Under the pieces are notes generated by a model that was given only the letters and a program-made list of their open reading frames with translations, did not search any database and was not told the origin of the DNA. A stretch of DNA of 64,000 bases from Nitrospirillum sp034427435. GTDB lineage: Bacteria > Pseudomonadota > Alphaproteobacteria > Azospirillales > Azospirillaceae. Location of the stretch: the NCBI RefSeq assembly GCF_034427435.1, contig NZ_JAXQNP010000004.1, positions 1 through 64,000 on the forward strand, written 5' to 3'. Positions 8,906 through 18,901 of the stretch are shown one piece after another. Position 1 is the stretch's first letter; every line of letters begins with the position of its first letter. The position numbers and the translations under genes are program-made.

Positions 8906-10219
8906 TCAGCGGGCGACGGACAGCTTGTCCGTCACGGTCTTCACGGGGCACAGCTCGGCGCAGCCGGGCAGGGCCAGGACGGCGCTCCACGGCGGGGTGG
9001 CCAGGCTGAGCGGCGCCAGGGTGCGCACCTGGTCCGGGGTCTGGGCGACATAGGCGACGCGGACCAGGGCCTGGCCGGCGGCATCACGCCACAGTTCCAG
9101 GCGCAGGCCGCCGCCCACGGGCGGGTCGTCCTCGCCATAGCCCTGAACCTGGAAATGGACGCCCAGCAGGCCGGAGATGGCGGCGATGTTGTCGTCATGG
9201 CCCACCAGCAGGGTGACAGGCGGCTGGTCGGCACCGGTCAGCGCCTGGACCATGCGCGGGGCCAGCGCCACCGCCTTGCGCGGCGCCATGTAAGCGTTGC
9301 GGGCGAACACGTCGAACTGCAGGCCGTGCAGGCGGGAGATTTGGGCCAGCGCGTCCCGCAGCCCCTGGCCGTCGCCCAGCCGGCCCCAGGCGACCTGGCT
9401 GGCCGGCATGCCCTCCAGATATTGCAGGATGAAGATCTGGGCGGCGCCGGCCGTCTGCGCGACGGGGCCGCGCAGGTCCACGCCCCGGTTGTCGGCGCTG
9501 GGGGTGATGGTGGTGCGCATCTGCACCAGGTCGCAGGCCGGGGTGGCGCGGTCGCAGCCCAGACCCCGCGCCGTCAGCGTGATGGCGGGCACCAGATAGG
9601 TCGAGGCGTTGCGCACGTCGCCCATTTCCGGCTCCATCGCCTTCACCGCGGCGGCGGCGTCGACGGTGGCGGCCCCGGCTTCGAACGGGTCGAACAGCGG
9701 GTCCAGCGTGCCCGGCGGCTTGTGGCCGATGGTCAGGGCGCAGTTTGGCGCCAGGCCCTTGGCCATGGCCTCGCCCGTGCGGATGGTGCGCTCCGCCGAA
9801 TTGGTCCAGATGGCGACCTGGCCCTCGGCCGGGCAACCCTGGGCCGGCAGCAGGCCGTTGGCGGCCAGCCATTCACGCTGGTAGGCACCCATCAGGGCGG
9901 CGGCGGCGGCGCCATGGGGCGTCAGGAGGCTGGGAGCCACCGGCCAGGCGGCCCATTGGCCCTGGGCCAGGCCGGGGGCGGCCTCGGTGTCCAGGGGGGC
10001 GCGCACGCCATGGCGCACCAGCATCACCACGCGCTCCAGCCGCAAGGGCTGGCCGTTGGCCGCGTGGGGCGCGGCGGTGGCGTCGGCCGGCATGGCCTGG
10101 GCTGTGGGGGCGGCCGCCAGCAGCAGGCCGGCCAGGAATAGGGAAGCGAGGCGGGTCACGGGCTTCTTTCCAGTTGTGATCCCAGGGGGGACCAGGGTGG
10201 GAATGAGGGGTCGGGGCAT
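8906..10219 (-). CDS. Secreted histidine acid phosphatase (AppA/Agp type, possible phytase)
   Basis: This 437-residue protein carries the histidine-phosphatase signature RHGVRAP near residue 68, the nucleophile histidine block, and the C-terminal proton-donor pair in GHDDNIAAISGLL (compare GHDTN in E. coli AppA). Several cysteines (QGCPAEG, PNCALT, LGCDR..ACDLV) could form periplasmic disulfides. A signal peptide is visible (VTRLASLFLAGLLLAAAPTAQA). Family members release phosphate from phytate, glucose-1-phosphate or other monoesters, and which one applies here is not decided by sequence. The ATG at 10219 overlaps the preceding stop as TGATG, suggesting translational coupling. A GTG at 10159 with GAAAGAAG upstream would give a more ordinary signal peptide and is a real alternative. 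Confidence 0.87.
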   Translation of the reverse strand: MPRPLIPTLVPPGITTGKKPVTRLASLFLAGLLLAAAPTAQAMPADATAAPHAANGQPLRLERVVMLVRHGVRAPLDTEAAPGLAQGQWAAWPVAPSLLTPHGAAAAALMGAYQREWLAANGLLPAQGCPAEGQVAIWTNSAERTIRTGEAMAKGLAPNCALTIGHKPPGTLDPLFDPFEAGAATVDAAAAVKAMEPEMGDVRNASTYLVPAITLTARGLGCDRATPACDLVQMRTTITPSADNRGVDLRGPVAQTAGAAQIFILQYLEGMPASQVAWGRLGDGQGLRDALAQISRLHGLQFDVFARNAYMAPRKAVALAPRMVQALTGADQPPVTLLVGHDDNIAAISGLLGVHFQVQGYGEDDPPVGGGLRLELWRDAAGQALVRVAYVAQTPDQVRTLAPLSLATPPWSAVLALPGCAELCPVKTVTDKLSVAR

Positions 10220-11393
10220 CAGAACACGCCTTGGGCGCGCAGCTGGGTCAGCGCCTGGGCCAGGGCGTCCAGTCCGCCCGTGGCCACCAGGGATTGGATG
10301 CGGGCCGCCCCCAGGCGGGCCAGCACCGGATGACGATATCCCCAGGCGTAGCGGGCGGGATCGGTGGCATCAACGCCGAAGCGCGGGGCCAATTGGCGCA
10401 GCAGGGCATCGGCATCCTCGACGGCTGGCTCGGCATAGACCCAGTTGTGATCCGATTGGGCGTGGATCAGGCAGGCGGACCACCAGCGGGGCACGCTGCC
10501 CGTACCGGGCAGGGTCAGGCTGCCGTGGGCAGTGGGAACCAGATATCCGGCCTTGACAGGGTCGACGCGGGCGATGATGGCGGCGGCGCGCAACCAATGG
10601 ACCAGCCGTTCCGGCTTGCCGCGCTCCGGCGCCTGGTGGGCACAGGCCTGGACGATGACCAGATCGGCGGGCAGGTGGCGGGCCATCGCCTCCGCCAGGC
10701 CCAGGATGTGGTGGGCGCCGGTGCGGAAGTCGCCCTCCGGTCCATGGCCACCCAGGGAAATCTCCGGCGGTAGGCCGCCGTCGGCGCGCCAGATGAACAG
10801 CAGCGCCTTGGCCCAGTCGTGCCACAGGGGGGCGGCGGTGATCAGGTCGTCCTGGCCGTCAAGATCCACCCCCTCAAGGGTGCGGTAGGCGGCGGCGAAA
10901 TCCTGGGCGCTCCGGGCGTTGAACGCCTCATGCACGGGCAGGCCGCCCGGCCAGGAGTGATGGCTGCCGGCGTTGCCGCCGGGGGCGGCGGCGAACGGCT
11001 GGGGCAGGTGGGGGCAGGGGCCGTCCTCGTCCGGCAGGGTGGGGAACAGCCCAGCCATCAGGCCGCCGGGCAACCCGGTGGCGTCAGCGGGATCGGCCAG
11101 GTCCTCCGCCACCAGCCGGTCGATGATGGCCTGGCGTCCCGCCGCGTCCAGCCGGGCGCGATGGGCGACACAGGTGGCGGGGTTGAACAGGGCGTCCGCG
11201 GTCGCCGCCTTGATCACCGGATCGTGGATCGCGTCCACATCCCCCCGCAGCCGGACCAGCGCGTCCCGGGTGAGGGGGAGGCGTCGGCGATGGCGGTGGG
11301 GTTGGCGGCTGGGCTGGAGGGGGCGGCCAAGGCGGGCGGGACCAGCAGCAGGGCGGTGGCCAGGAGAGACTGGCGAAGGACGGAACGCGGCAT
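10219..11393 (-). CDS. Periplasmic HD-like protein, frameshifted after its signal peptide
   Basis: No family was recognised with certainty. An ATG at 11393, two bases after the TBDR stop, opens a clear signal peptide (MPRSVLRQSLLATALLLVPP, cleavage near ALA-AP). Near 11274-11278 the frame shifts by one base, and the remainder continues as LTRDALVRLRGDVDAIHDPV to the stop at 10219. Adding one C to a C5 run restores a 391-residue protein. The mature part has a metal-ligand pattern like the HD superfamily: SHHSWPGGLPVH, HDWAK, GAHHILG and ACAHQAP. HD proteins are usually phosphohydrolases, but an oxygenase fold such as inositol oxygenase also uses HD ligands. Without the repair the frame could start only at the GTG at 11238 and would be cytoplasmic. 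Its place between a TBDR and a phosphatase suggests organophosphate processing. Confidence 0.6.
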
Positions 11394-11395
11394 CG

Positions 11396-14300
11396 TCAGA
11401 ATTCCTGCTGAAGGCTGAGTTCGAAGCTGCGGCCGGCGTTGATGGTCTGCACCACCGCGTCGCCGTGGCGGCCCACGCTGGTGCGATAGGCCAGGGCGTC
11501 GCCCAGGTTGCGCACCGTCAACCGGGCGCTCAATCCCCCGCCGGCATCGTAGCCGGCGCTGAAGTCCAGCCGCCGCGTCGGATGCACCCAGGTGTCCAGG
11601 GCGCTGCCGGCCATGGTCGTTCCGCCCCCGGAAACAAAGGCGGTGCCATAGGATTGGACGTAGTCGTCGGCCCAGCGGTAATCCATCGCCAGATGCAGGG
11701 GCCCGCGGTCGTACCGCAGTTGCACCCCGGCCAGCCAGCGGGGCGCGTACTGCACCCGTTCCACCGCGTTCAGGTCGGCGTTGTTGAGGCGCACCGCCGT
11801 CGTTTCCCAGCTGAGGGTGCCCGCCAGGCGGAAGTCGCTCAGGGCGTCGGCCACGGTCGCCAACCCCTGGTCCAGCGACAGTTCCGCCCCCGTCAGCCGA
11901 GCGGTGCCGCCGTTGGTGGGGATGCTGAGGCGCACCTGCGCGTCGTTGGTGGCGGACCCGGTGGCCAGGTTGCCACCGGCGTCGTACAGGTAGTTCTTCA
12001 GCCGCTTGTGGAAGACCGCCAATTCCAGCCGCCCGTCGTCGCCGGCCCCACCCTGGCCGGTCCAGGCCCAGGCGCCCGACAGGTCGAAATTCAGCCCGTC
12101 CACCGCCTTCAGGTCCGGGTTGCCCCGGGTGATGGTGAGCACGCCGTCGCTGTCCTGCGTGGCGGTGGCGTTGCCCGCCAGTTGATACGGGGACGGGGCC
12201 GTCTGGCTGGTCCACACGGCGGCGCGGTAGGTCACCTGCGGGTCCGGTTGCCACTTGGCCAGCACGCGGGGCAGCAGGGCGCTGAACTGGCTGTTGCTGT
12301 CGTTCCAGCCGTAATGGACGCTGCCCGCCGGCGCGCCGTTGCCGCCGGACAGCCAATAGCGGTTGGTCAGGTCGGTGAATTCGGCGCGGACGCCGGGCAG
12401 CAGGACGAAATCATCCCAGGTCAGGCGCACCTGGCTGTAGGCGGCCACCCGTCGCTCGTCGCCGCTCAGCGTGTTGCCGTTCCACGCGTCGGCGGTCCAG
12501 GTGGCGCCGCCGTTGCGCAGGCGGTAGAGCTGCGCCAGCCGGCTGGCGTCGATCAGGGGGAAGGTGAAGTCGTAGATGCCGGCCAGGGGCGCCGTCAGGG
12601 TGCCCGCGCGCAGGCCGACGGCCGCCAGGCTGGCCACCGTGCTGCCGGCGTCCACCGCCCCCAGGCCGCCGACCAATTGGCCCTCCTGATCGCGGCGGTA
12701 GCTGTCGCGCTGGCTGTCGGTGATCTTCACCCCGGTTTCCAGGGTGGCGTCGGCGGACAGGGGCAGCTTGCCGTCCAAGGCGCCGCCGATGCGGTCCTGC
12801 CGGCTGGACAGGCTGGTGATCTGCCCCCGGTTGGACACGGGCAGGTTCTCCACGCCATCGGCCATGGCCAAGGCGGCGGACGGCCCCGCCACCACGGGAT
12901 AACCATCCTGGCGCCCCAGGCTCAGGCCTTGGTTCACCGTGGTGCCCACGGGGTTCCAGAACGACATCTCGATATGCTGGGGTCGCCCGTTTTCCCCCCA
13001 GGTGTAGAACAGGCGCGGCGCCAGGGTCAGGGCGCCGGCATGCCAGTCCGCCCCGACCTGCGCCGTTCCCAGGGTCGCCGTGTCCGGGTTGGTCTCGAAC
13101 CAGTAATGCACCTGGGTCTTGACGCTGCGGTTCTCATACAGGCCGTTGCCCAGCGCCACGCGGGTGATGAAGCTGGGGTCCCGCCCGCCCTGGAAGCCCA
13201 TCTGGTAGACCTCCTGGTCCGTGTCGGCGGTGGCGACCGTGACATGGGCGAAGGCGTGGAAGGCGTCGCTGGGCTGCCAGTCACCGGCCAGGCTGCCGCC
13301 CCAGCGCCGCGTCTCGCCTTCCGAATATTGCACGTTCAGCGAGGTGGCCATCAGGTCGCGCGCCGGGTCCATCCCGGCGGGGGGCTTGCCGCTGGCGTCG
13401 ACCAGGCGGTATTCGAATTGCGTCGTCTGGTATGACTGCTCCACGCTGGCGAAGCGGTTGCGGCCGTAATAGCCCGTGACCGATAGCCCCAGCGTATGGT
13501 CCCGGCCGAATTGCCGGGCGATATCGGCGATGGCCATGCCCCCGCCGGACGGCCGCCCCAGGCTGGCGGAGCGTTCATCCAGGTTGCCCTGGACCAGCAG
13601 CCGGGTGTGCTCCCCCCTCCAGGGCCGAGGCCAGCCGCAGGTCGAACTGGCCGGCGGTGGCGTCGCCGTCATCGTGGGCGTCCGGCGTCTTGGTCAGTTC
13701 CACCCCGTCCATGGCCAGGGGGGCAGCAGGCTCAATTGCACGGCGCGGCTGTAGGGCATGCTCTGCGCCACCGAGACCCCATCCAGGCGCGTGACGGCGT
13801 AGGCGCTGTCCAGCCCGCGCACGGCGGCGAACTGGCCCTCCCCCCGCGCGGCCCGGTCGATGCCGCCCAAGTCCCCCTGCAGCGACGTGACCAGCACGTT
13901 CACCCCGGCCAGGCGGCCCAGCCCTTCCGCCAGGGTGCGGTCCGCCCGCTCCCGCAATTCGGCTGCCGTCAGGCTGTCGGTCAGGGCGGTGGCGGCGATC
14001 TCGCCGGGCGGCGCGTCGTGGTGGGCGGCGCGGACGATCAGCACCTCTGGCAACTGACCGGGCGCCGGCGCCACGGCCGGAATGGCGACGGTCGTGGGAA
14101 CCGGCGCCCGCTCCAGCTCGATGGCCCCGCCGTCACCCAGGCGATAGCGTAAATGGCACCCTGAGATCAGATGGGCCAGCGCCGCCTCGAAATCGGTTTC
14201 ACCAGAGAGGGGGGCCGCGCGGCAGCCGCGCACCAGCTCCGGACGGAACAGCACATCCCGGCCCGACTGCCGGGCCAGTTCCAGCAGCGCGCCGCCCAGG

Positions 14301-14455
14301 GGTTGCTCCGCGATGGTATAGGCCGCGCGCGCCGCCGCCGGGGTGGGCGCCAACGGTCCGGTCAGGCAAGGCAGCAGGGCGCAGGACACCGCCAGCCGGC
14401 GGTGTCCTGGCCTGCGCGAAGGGTCACCGCCGGCGGCCAATCCGGTAATCCCCAT
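11396..14455 (-). pseudogene. TonB-dependent receptor with STN domain, two frame disruptions
   Basis: Read across two repairs this is a 1019-residue outer-membrane receptor. A signal segment is followed by the STN (secretin/TonB short N-terminal) domain YTIAEQPLGGALLELARQSG, which talks to FecR-type anti-sigma proteins. The plug follows (LAGVNVLVTSLQGDLGGIDR, FAAVRGLDSAYAVTRLDGV), then a long beta-barrel ending in ...FELSLQQEF with terminal Phe. At 13718-13723 a G6 run (minus-strand C6) lacks a base, and at 13612-13617 a C6 run has one extra, so the frame between them is lost and a stop appears at 13694. The two errors cancel. It begins inside the 3' end of fecR and is followed two bases later by the HD-like gene. 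If the indels are real it is dead, and if sequencing errors it is intact. Confidence 0.8.
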
Positions 14456-15419
14456 TGGCGTCCTGCCGCCAGGTGATGGGATGCAGGCGGGCCAGGGCCG
14501 CCAAAAAACCGGCGATGTCGTCGGCGCGGTAGCTGCCGCTGACGCGGATCGCGCCCAGGGCGGGATCATCCAGGCGCAACACGATGCCCGTGCGGGCCGC
14601 CACCTCCGGCACCACCTGCGCCAGGGGCACGTCGTCGAACAGCAGGCGGCCGTCCTGGCGAGCCGCCACCTGGGCCAGGTTGGCCTTGCCCAGGCGCACC
14701 GGCCCCCGGCCGTCCTGGTCCACCTGCTGGCCCGGGGTCAGGCTCAACAGCACGCGGCCGCTGTCCCGGTCGCGGATTTCCGCGGCCCCTTCCAGCAGAA
14801 CCGCGCGCACTTGCGTGCCATGGGACGATACGGTGAAGCGCGTGCCCAGGTCGCGCACCTCCAGCCCCCCCGCCAGGACGTGGAAGGGCCTCAGCCTCTC
14901 ATGCGTCACCTGGAATTCGGCCTCACCTTGGGCCAGGTCCACCCGGCGGCCCAGGGGGTCGATGCGCACATGCAGGTGGGTCGAACCGCCCAGGCGCATG
15001 ACCGTGCCGTCGGACAATGTCACCTGCGGATGGTCGTGGGTGGCGGTGACATAGTCGGCCTCGCTGACCGCCCCGTTCCACAGCCACACCAGCGCCAGGG
15101 CCATGGCGGTGGCCAGGCCCGCCAGCGGGGGCATCCAGATGGCGCGGCGCCAGGACCGGTGCGGGCGCGTCTGGTCATCGGCCAGGCGCAGGCCCCGGGC
15201 GCGGGTCAGATCCGGCCGCAGCGCGCCCTTGTCGGTGATGGCGCCGCTGGCCGTCCAGGCGCGGGTCACCAGGTCCATGGCGGCGGTATGGCGGGGGTCG
15301 GCTTCCAGCCAGGCGCGGAAGGTCCGTTGGCCCTCGGCGCCCAGGTCCCCGTTGTGTATGCGCCGCAGCCAGGCGGCGGCGTTTTCCAGTATGGCTTGGT
15401 CCTGATCGGTGGGGGTCAA
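14424..15419 (-). CDS. fecR: FecR-family anti-sigma/sigma-regulator
   Basis: The 331-residue protein has the FecR layout: an N-terminal cytoplasmic DUF4880 helix block (AAAWLRRIHNGDLGAEGQRTFRAWLEADPRH), one membrane segment near residue 100 (LAGLATAMALALVWLW), the periplasmic FecR domain (VTLSDGTVMRLGGSTHLHV, FHVLAGGLEVRDLGTRFTV), and a C-terminal DUF4974 domain (FDDVPLAQVVPEVAARTGI). It should hold or activate the adjacent ECF sigma factor in response to the STN domain of the TBDR. Its probable TTG start at 15419 overlaps the sigma stop, and its 3' end overlaps the TBDR start, so all three are coupled. Confidence 0.88.
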   Translation of the reverse strand: MTPTDQDQAILENAAAWLRRIHNGDLGAEGQRTFRAWLEADPRHTAAMDLVTRAWTASGAITDKGALRPDLTRARGLRLADDQTRPHRSWRRAIWMPPLAGLATAMALALVWLWNGAVSEADYVTATHDHPQVTLSDGTVMRLGGSTHLHVRIDPLGRRVDLAQGEAEFQVTHERLRPFHVLAGGLEVRDLGTRFTVSSHGTQVRAVLLEGAAEIRDRDSGRVLLSLTPGQQVDQDGRGPVRLGKANLAQVAARQDGRLLFDDVPLAQVVPEVAARTGIVLRLDDPALGAIRVSGSYRADDIAGFLAALARLHPITWRQDANGDYRIGRRR

Positions 15420-15964
15420 CGCGACGGCTCCACCATCGTCCGGGCCAGGTGGGCCAGGACACGTTCGATTTGACGGGACACCGTTTTGACCTCAAGACCC
15501 AGGCGGCCGGCAACCTCCCGGTGGCTCAGCCCGTCGACCCGCACCAGTAGGAAGGCGTGGCGCGCCAACGGGTCCACGTCGCGCAGCGCCGCCTCCAGGC
15601 ACGCCAGTTCCTGCCGGAACATCAGGGTGCGTTCGGGCGTCGCGGCGCCATCGTCCACCAGCTCTGCCACCTCCTCCAGGCCATCGTGGGCATCCAGGTG
15701 GCGGGCGGTGTTGCGGCGGAATCGGTCGATCAGCAGGTTGTTGGCCACGCGCAGCAGAAAGGCGCGCCAGTTGTCCACGCCCCGGTCTGGTGCTGCGGAC
15801 AGCGCGCGCAGATAGACGTCCTGGACATAGTCGTCCACGTCCTGCGCCTGCCGGACGCGGCGGGCGAAATATCCCCGCAGCGCCGATTGGTGCGCCTCCA
15901 TCTCCGCGCTGTCGAATACTGACGGCGGCATGCCGTCGGTCCTGGCATCGGCCTGGCTATCCAT
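15416..15964 (-). CDS. fecI: FecI-like ECF RNA polymerase sigma factor
   Basis: The 182-residue protein contains region 2 (SALRGYFARRVRQAQDVDDY, VQDVYLRAL, then FLLRVANNLLIDRFRRN) and region 4 (LARHAFLLVRVDGLSHREVA, GRLGLEVKTVSRQIERVLAH). This is the FecI/RpoE class that, with FecR, drives transcription of a cognate TBDR gene. The ATG at 15964 has GAGAGGGAAG directly upstream; a longer open frame to 16105 adds a tail without family resemblance. It heads the minus-strand operon that runs through fecR and the TBDR toward the phosphatase and phospholipase genes. Confidence 0.88.
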   Translation of the reverse strand: MDSQADARTDGMPPSVFDSAEMEAHQSALRGYFARRVRQAQDVDDYVQDVYLRALSAAPDRGVDNWRAFLLRVANNLLIDRFRRNTARHLDAHDGLEEVAELVDDGAATPERTLMFRQELACLEAALRDVDPLARHAFLLVRVDGLSHREVAGRLGLEVKTVSRQIERVLAHLARTMVEPSR

Positions 15965-16077
15965 CTTCCCTCTCGGCCGGTGTGCTGGCGAGGACAAGGT
16001 CATAGCGGCGGCAGGCTTCAGTTTTATGATGGAGGGCTGCGCCATATGCAGGCTCCCGATGACGGGGACGCGGGGGT

Positions 16078-16108
16078 TAAAAAGGGGTGGGGCCTTGGGC
16101 CCCACCCC
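16078..16108 (-). terminator. Rho-independent terminator after the second TBDR gene
   Basis: On the minus strand an 11-bp perfect G+C stem (forward arms 16084-16094 and 16098-16108, three-base loop) is followed by TTTTTAAC. It lies 15 bp past the TBDR stop and separates that gene from the downstream sigma-factor operon. Confidence 0.85.
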
Positions 16109-16123
16109 CGGTGGCAGACTATA

Positions 16124-18901
16124 TCAGTAGGTATACTTCACGGTCATCAGCGCGGTGGTGCCGCTGTCGACGATGTTCGACAGCGTCAGGCTGTTGTGCC
16201 CGATGTGGGACCAGTAGGTGTAGTCGCCGGTCAGGTTGGAAACGGAGCCGTCGACGGCGACGCCGTTGTCGAACTTGTAGCCGACGTGCAGGTCCAGGCG
16301 GTTGGTCGGCCGGACCCACAGGTTATCCCAGCTGCCGCCCTGGCCCAGGTAGTCGTAATAGGCCAGGTAGGAACCGGTGTGGTTGTAGGTGATGTCGGCG
16401 GAGAAGCCGCCCACGGCGTAGGACAGGGTGGCGTTGGCCAGCCAGCCCGGGGCGTTCTGGATGGGTTGTTCGTCCAGACCCTTGATGCCCGTGTCGACCA
16501 TCGACCATTGGCGGGTCAGGTTGCCGCCGATGCTGAAGTCGGACAGCCAGCCGGTCAGGATGGTGTCGAACTTCTGCCGGAAGGCCAGCTCGATGCCGTA
16601 GACGTCGCCGTTGCCGCCGTTCTTGGGCTGGCTGATGCTGACCAGGTTGCTGGTGGTGCTGAACGGGTTGACCAGGGTCGAGCCATTGTCGAACAGGTAG
16701 TTCGACAGGCGCTTGTAATAGACGGCGGTGGAGGCCATGCCGCCCTGGCTGTTGTGCCATTCACCCGACATGTCCAGGTTGGTGGACTCGATGGGCTTCA
16801 GGTTGGGGTTGCCCTGGGTGATGGTCTTGACGCCCGTGTCGGCGCTGATGGACACGGAGGACGAGGCGCCGAGCTGCACCAGGGCCGGCCGGGTGTAGGA
16901 CTGGCTGACCGACGCGCGGTAGACGGTGTCGTTGTCCGGGCGCCAGTTCACCAGCACGCTGGGCAGCGGCTCGTTGTAGGTGGTGCTGCTGTTTTCCCAG
17001 TGGCCGACGGTCTTGCCGCTGTTGTCCAGCTGCCAGAAGGTGTTGTGGATGTCCGTGTGTTCGAACCGGATGCCGGGCATGACCTCCACCTGGCCGAACT
17101 GCAGGTCGGCCATGACATAGGCCGACGTCACCTGCTCACGCCCCTTCAGGGTGTTGCAGTTCATATTGTCGACGTAGTTGCCGTTGCAGGTGTCGAAGCT
17201 GCTGGCCGATTGCAGCTTGTAGAAATAGTCCAGCAGGGTCTGCTGGTTCACCTTGGGCACCGACCAGCTGTAGCGGCCGGGGTAGACCGAGGAATAATAG
17301 CCGTTGGCGATGCCCAGGCTGGACCAGGTGCTGTTGGGGTAGCCCAAGGCCGAGAAATAGGGGTTGGTCCAGTCGCGGTTGGTGACCGCGCGGTCGCTTT
17401 CCACGAACTTCACGCCCGCCTTGATGAAGGACAGCGGGCCGTTGTCCGCCATGTCGTACTGGCCGTCCACCTTGGCGCCGTACTTGTCCTGGTGGCTGCC
17501 CTGCTGCGTCAGCTGGCCGGCGCGGCGGGCCCACAGGGCGGTGGCCGAGTTGTTCAGGGCGTCATACATGCCGGGGCTGAACACCGGCACCGGATAGCCG
17601 TCGTTGCTGCCCATGCCGGCGATGCCGCTGGGGAAGCGGGCGCTGCTGCTGTACTGGTCGTTGCGGGCCGACGCCTCGATGTGGTTGGGGCGGTCGTTGT
17701 TGGCGGCGCTGAAGAACACGGTGGGCGTCAGCGTCAGGTTGCCCAGCTTCTTCTCACCACCCAGCTGGATGGTGGACAGGTCGGCGCGTTCCGGATTGGT
17801 CTCATACCAGACGGAGGTGCGGTACTTGTCCACGCTCAGGCCGTACAGGCCGCTGGCGAGCTGGTTCCAGCTCTTGTTGGTGCTGATGATCTGGCTCAGC
17901 GTGCTGTTCTGCACCGCGTTCTCGCGGGCGAAGGAGCCGCGCAGGAAGATGGCGGTGGTGTCATCCGGATGCCAATCCAGCGACAGGTTGCCGCCGTAAC
18001 GTTCCGTGCTGCCGTCCGACACGCCGACGCTGATGCCGGTCTGGCGCAGGTTGGACGTCGGGTCGGTGCCGGCCGGGTTGGTCGCGCCGTTGCTGGTGCT
18101 GCTGACGGCGAAGCCCCAGCCGCCGTCGTTATGGGCGGCGTCCACGCCGGCCATCTCGCTGTTGGTGAAGTGGCGCTTGTCGTAATAGCCGCTGACATAG
18201 ACGCCGAACTGGCGGTCGCGGCCGAACTGGCTGGCGATCTCGGCGGCGGTGTTGCCGCCCAGGCCGGTCTCGCCATAGTCGCGGGCGCGGCTTTCCAGGC
18301 GGGCGCCGCCCTGCACGCTGATGTGCAGCGGGTTGGTGAAGTCGAAGGCCGTGGGGGTGCGGAAGTCGACGGTGCCGGAGATGGCGTCGCCGCTCATCGA
18401 CGCGTCCAGCGTCTTGTTCACGACGATGGTCTGCAGGCCGGACGGCGGCAGCAGGTCCAACTGGACGCTGCGGCTGTAGGGCAGGCCCTGGGCCACTTCC
18501 ACGCCGTTCATCAGGTCGACGGCGAATTCGGAGTTCATGCCGCGGATGGCCACCAGCATGCCTTCGCCGCGCGAGGCGCCGTCGATGCCGCCGGCCACCG
18601 ACTGCCCGGTGTTGCTGACGGTCACGCCGGGCAGCAGGCCCAGGGCCTCGGCCACGTTATGGACGGCGGTGTGTTCCAGTTCGGTCGCCGACATGATGTC
18701 GACGGTGTTGGACGCCCGCAGCTTGCCGCTGTCGGCCTGCTCGCGGTTGGCGAACACCAGGATTTCCTCCAGCGCCCCGTCCGTGCTGGCTGTGGTCGCG
18801 CTGGCGGCGCTGGCTTCGGCGGCATGGATGGTCGGTGCGGCCAGCAGCGCGCCGGCCATGGCGCCGCAGAGCAGGACGTCCTTGAGCATCGTGTGTCGCA
18901 T
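16124..18901 (-). CDS. TonB-dependent receptor
   Basis: This is an intact receptor of about 925 residues. It has a signal peptide (MLKDVLLCGAMAGALLAAPTIHA), a plug domain (ALGLLPGVTVSNTGQSVAGG, MLVAIRGMNSEFAVDLMNGV, KTLDASMSGDAISGTVDFR) and a long aromatic-rich barrel ending VKYTY. No STN domain is present, so signalling through FecR is not expected. The plug closely resembles that of the TBDR at 11396-14455 (RGEG..VAIRG..S.FAV..NGV.VAQ..PYSR.VQL), so the two are paralogs flanking one sigma/FecR pair. It should import a nutrient with TonB energy, and its ligand is unknown. The ATG at 18901 follows AAAGAAG. It has its own terminator. Confidence 0.88.
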   Translation of the reverse strand: MRHTMLKDVLLCGAMAGALLAAPTIHAAEASAASATTASTDGALEEILVFANREQADSGKLRASNTVDIMSATELEHTAVHNVAEALGLLPGVTVSNTGQSVAGGIDGASRGEGMLVAIRGMNSEFAVDLMNGVEVAQGLPYSRSVQLDLLPPSGLQTIVVNKTLDASMSGDAISGTVDFRTPTAFDFTNPLHISVQGGARLESRARDYGETGLGGNTAAEIASQFGRDRQFGVYVSGYYDKRHFTNSEMAGVDAAHNDGGWGFAVSSTSNGATNPAGTDPTSNLRQTGISVGVSDGSTERYGGNLSLDWHPDDTTAIFLRGSFARENAVQNSTLSQIISTNKSWNQLASGLYGLSVDKYRTSVWYETNPERADLSTIQLGGEKKLGNLTLTPTVFFSAANNDRPNHIEASARNDQYSSSARFPSGIAGMGSNDGYPVPVFSPGMYDALNNSATALWARRAGQLTQQGSHQDKYGAKVDGQYDMADNGPLSFIKAGVKFVESDRAVTNRDWTNPYFSALGYPNSTWSSLGIANGYYSSVYPGRYSWSVPKVNQQTLLDYFYKLQSASSFDTCNGNYVDNMNCNTLKGREQVTSAYVMADLQFGQVEVMPGIRFEHTDIHNTFWQLDNSGKTVGHWENSSTTYNEPLPSVLVNWRPDNDTVYRASVSQSYTRPALVQLGASSSVSISADTGVKTITQGNPNLKPIESTNLDMSGEWHNSQGGMASTAVYYKRLSNYLFDNGSTLVNPFSTTSNLVSISQPKNGGNGDVYGIELAFRQKFDTILTGWLSDFSIGGNLTRQWSMVDTGIKGLDEQPIQNAPGWLANATLSYAVGGFSADITYNHTGSYLAYYDYLGQGGSWDNLWVRPTNRLDLHVGYKFDNGVAVDGSVSNLTGDYTYWSHIGHNSLTLSNIVDSGTTALMTVKYTY

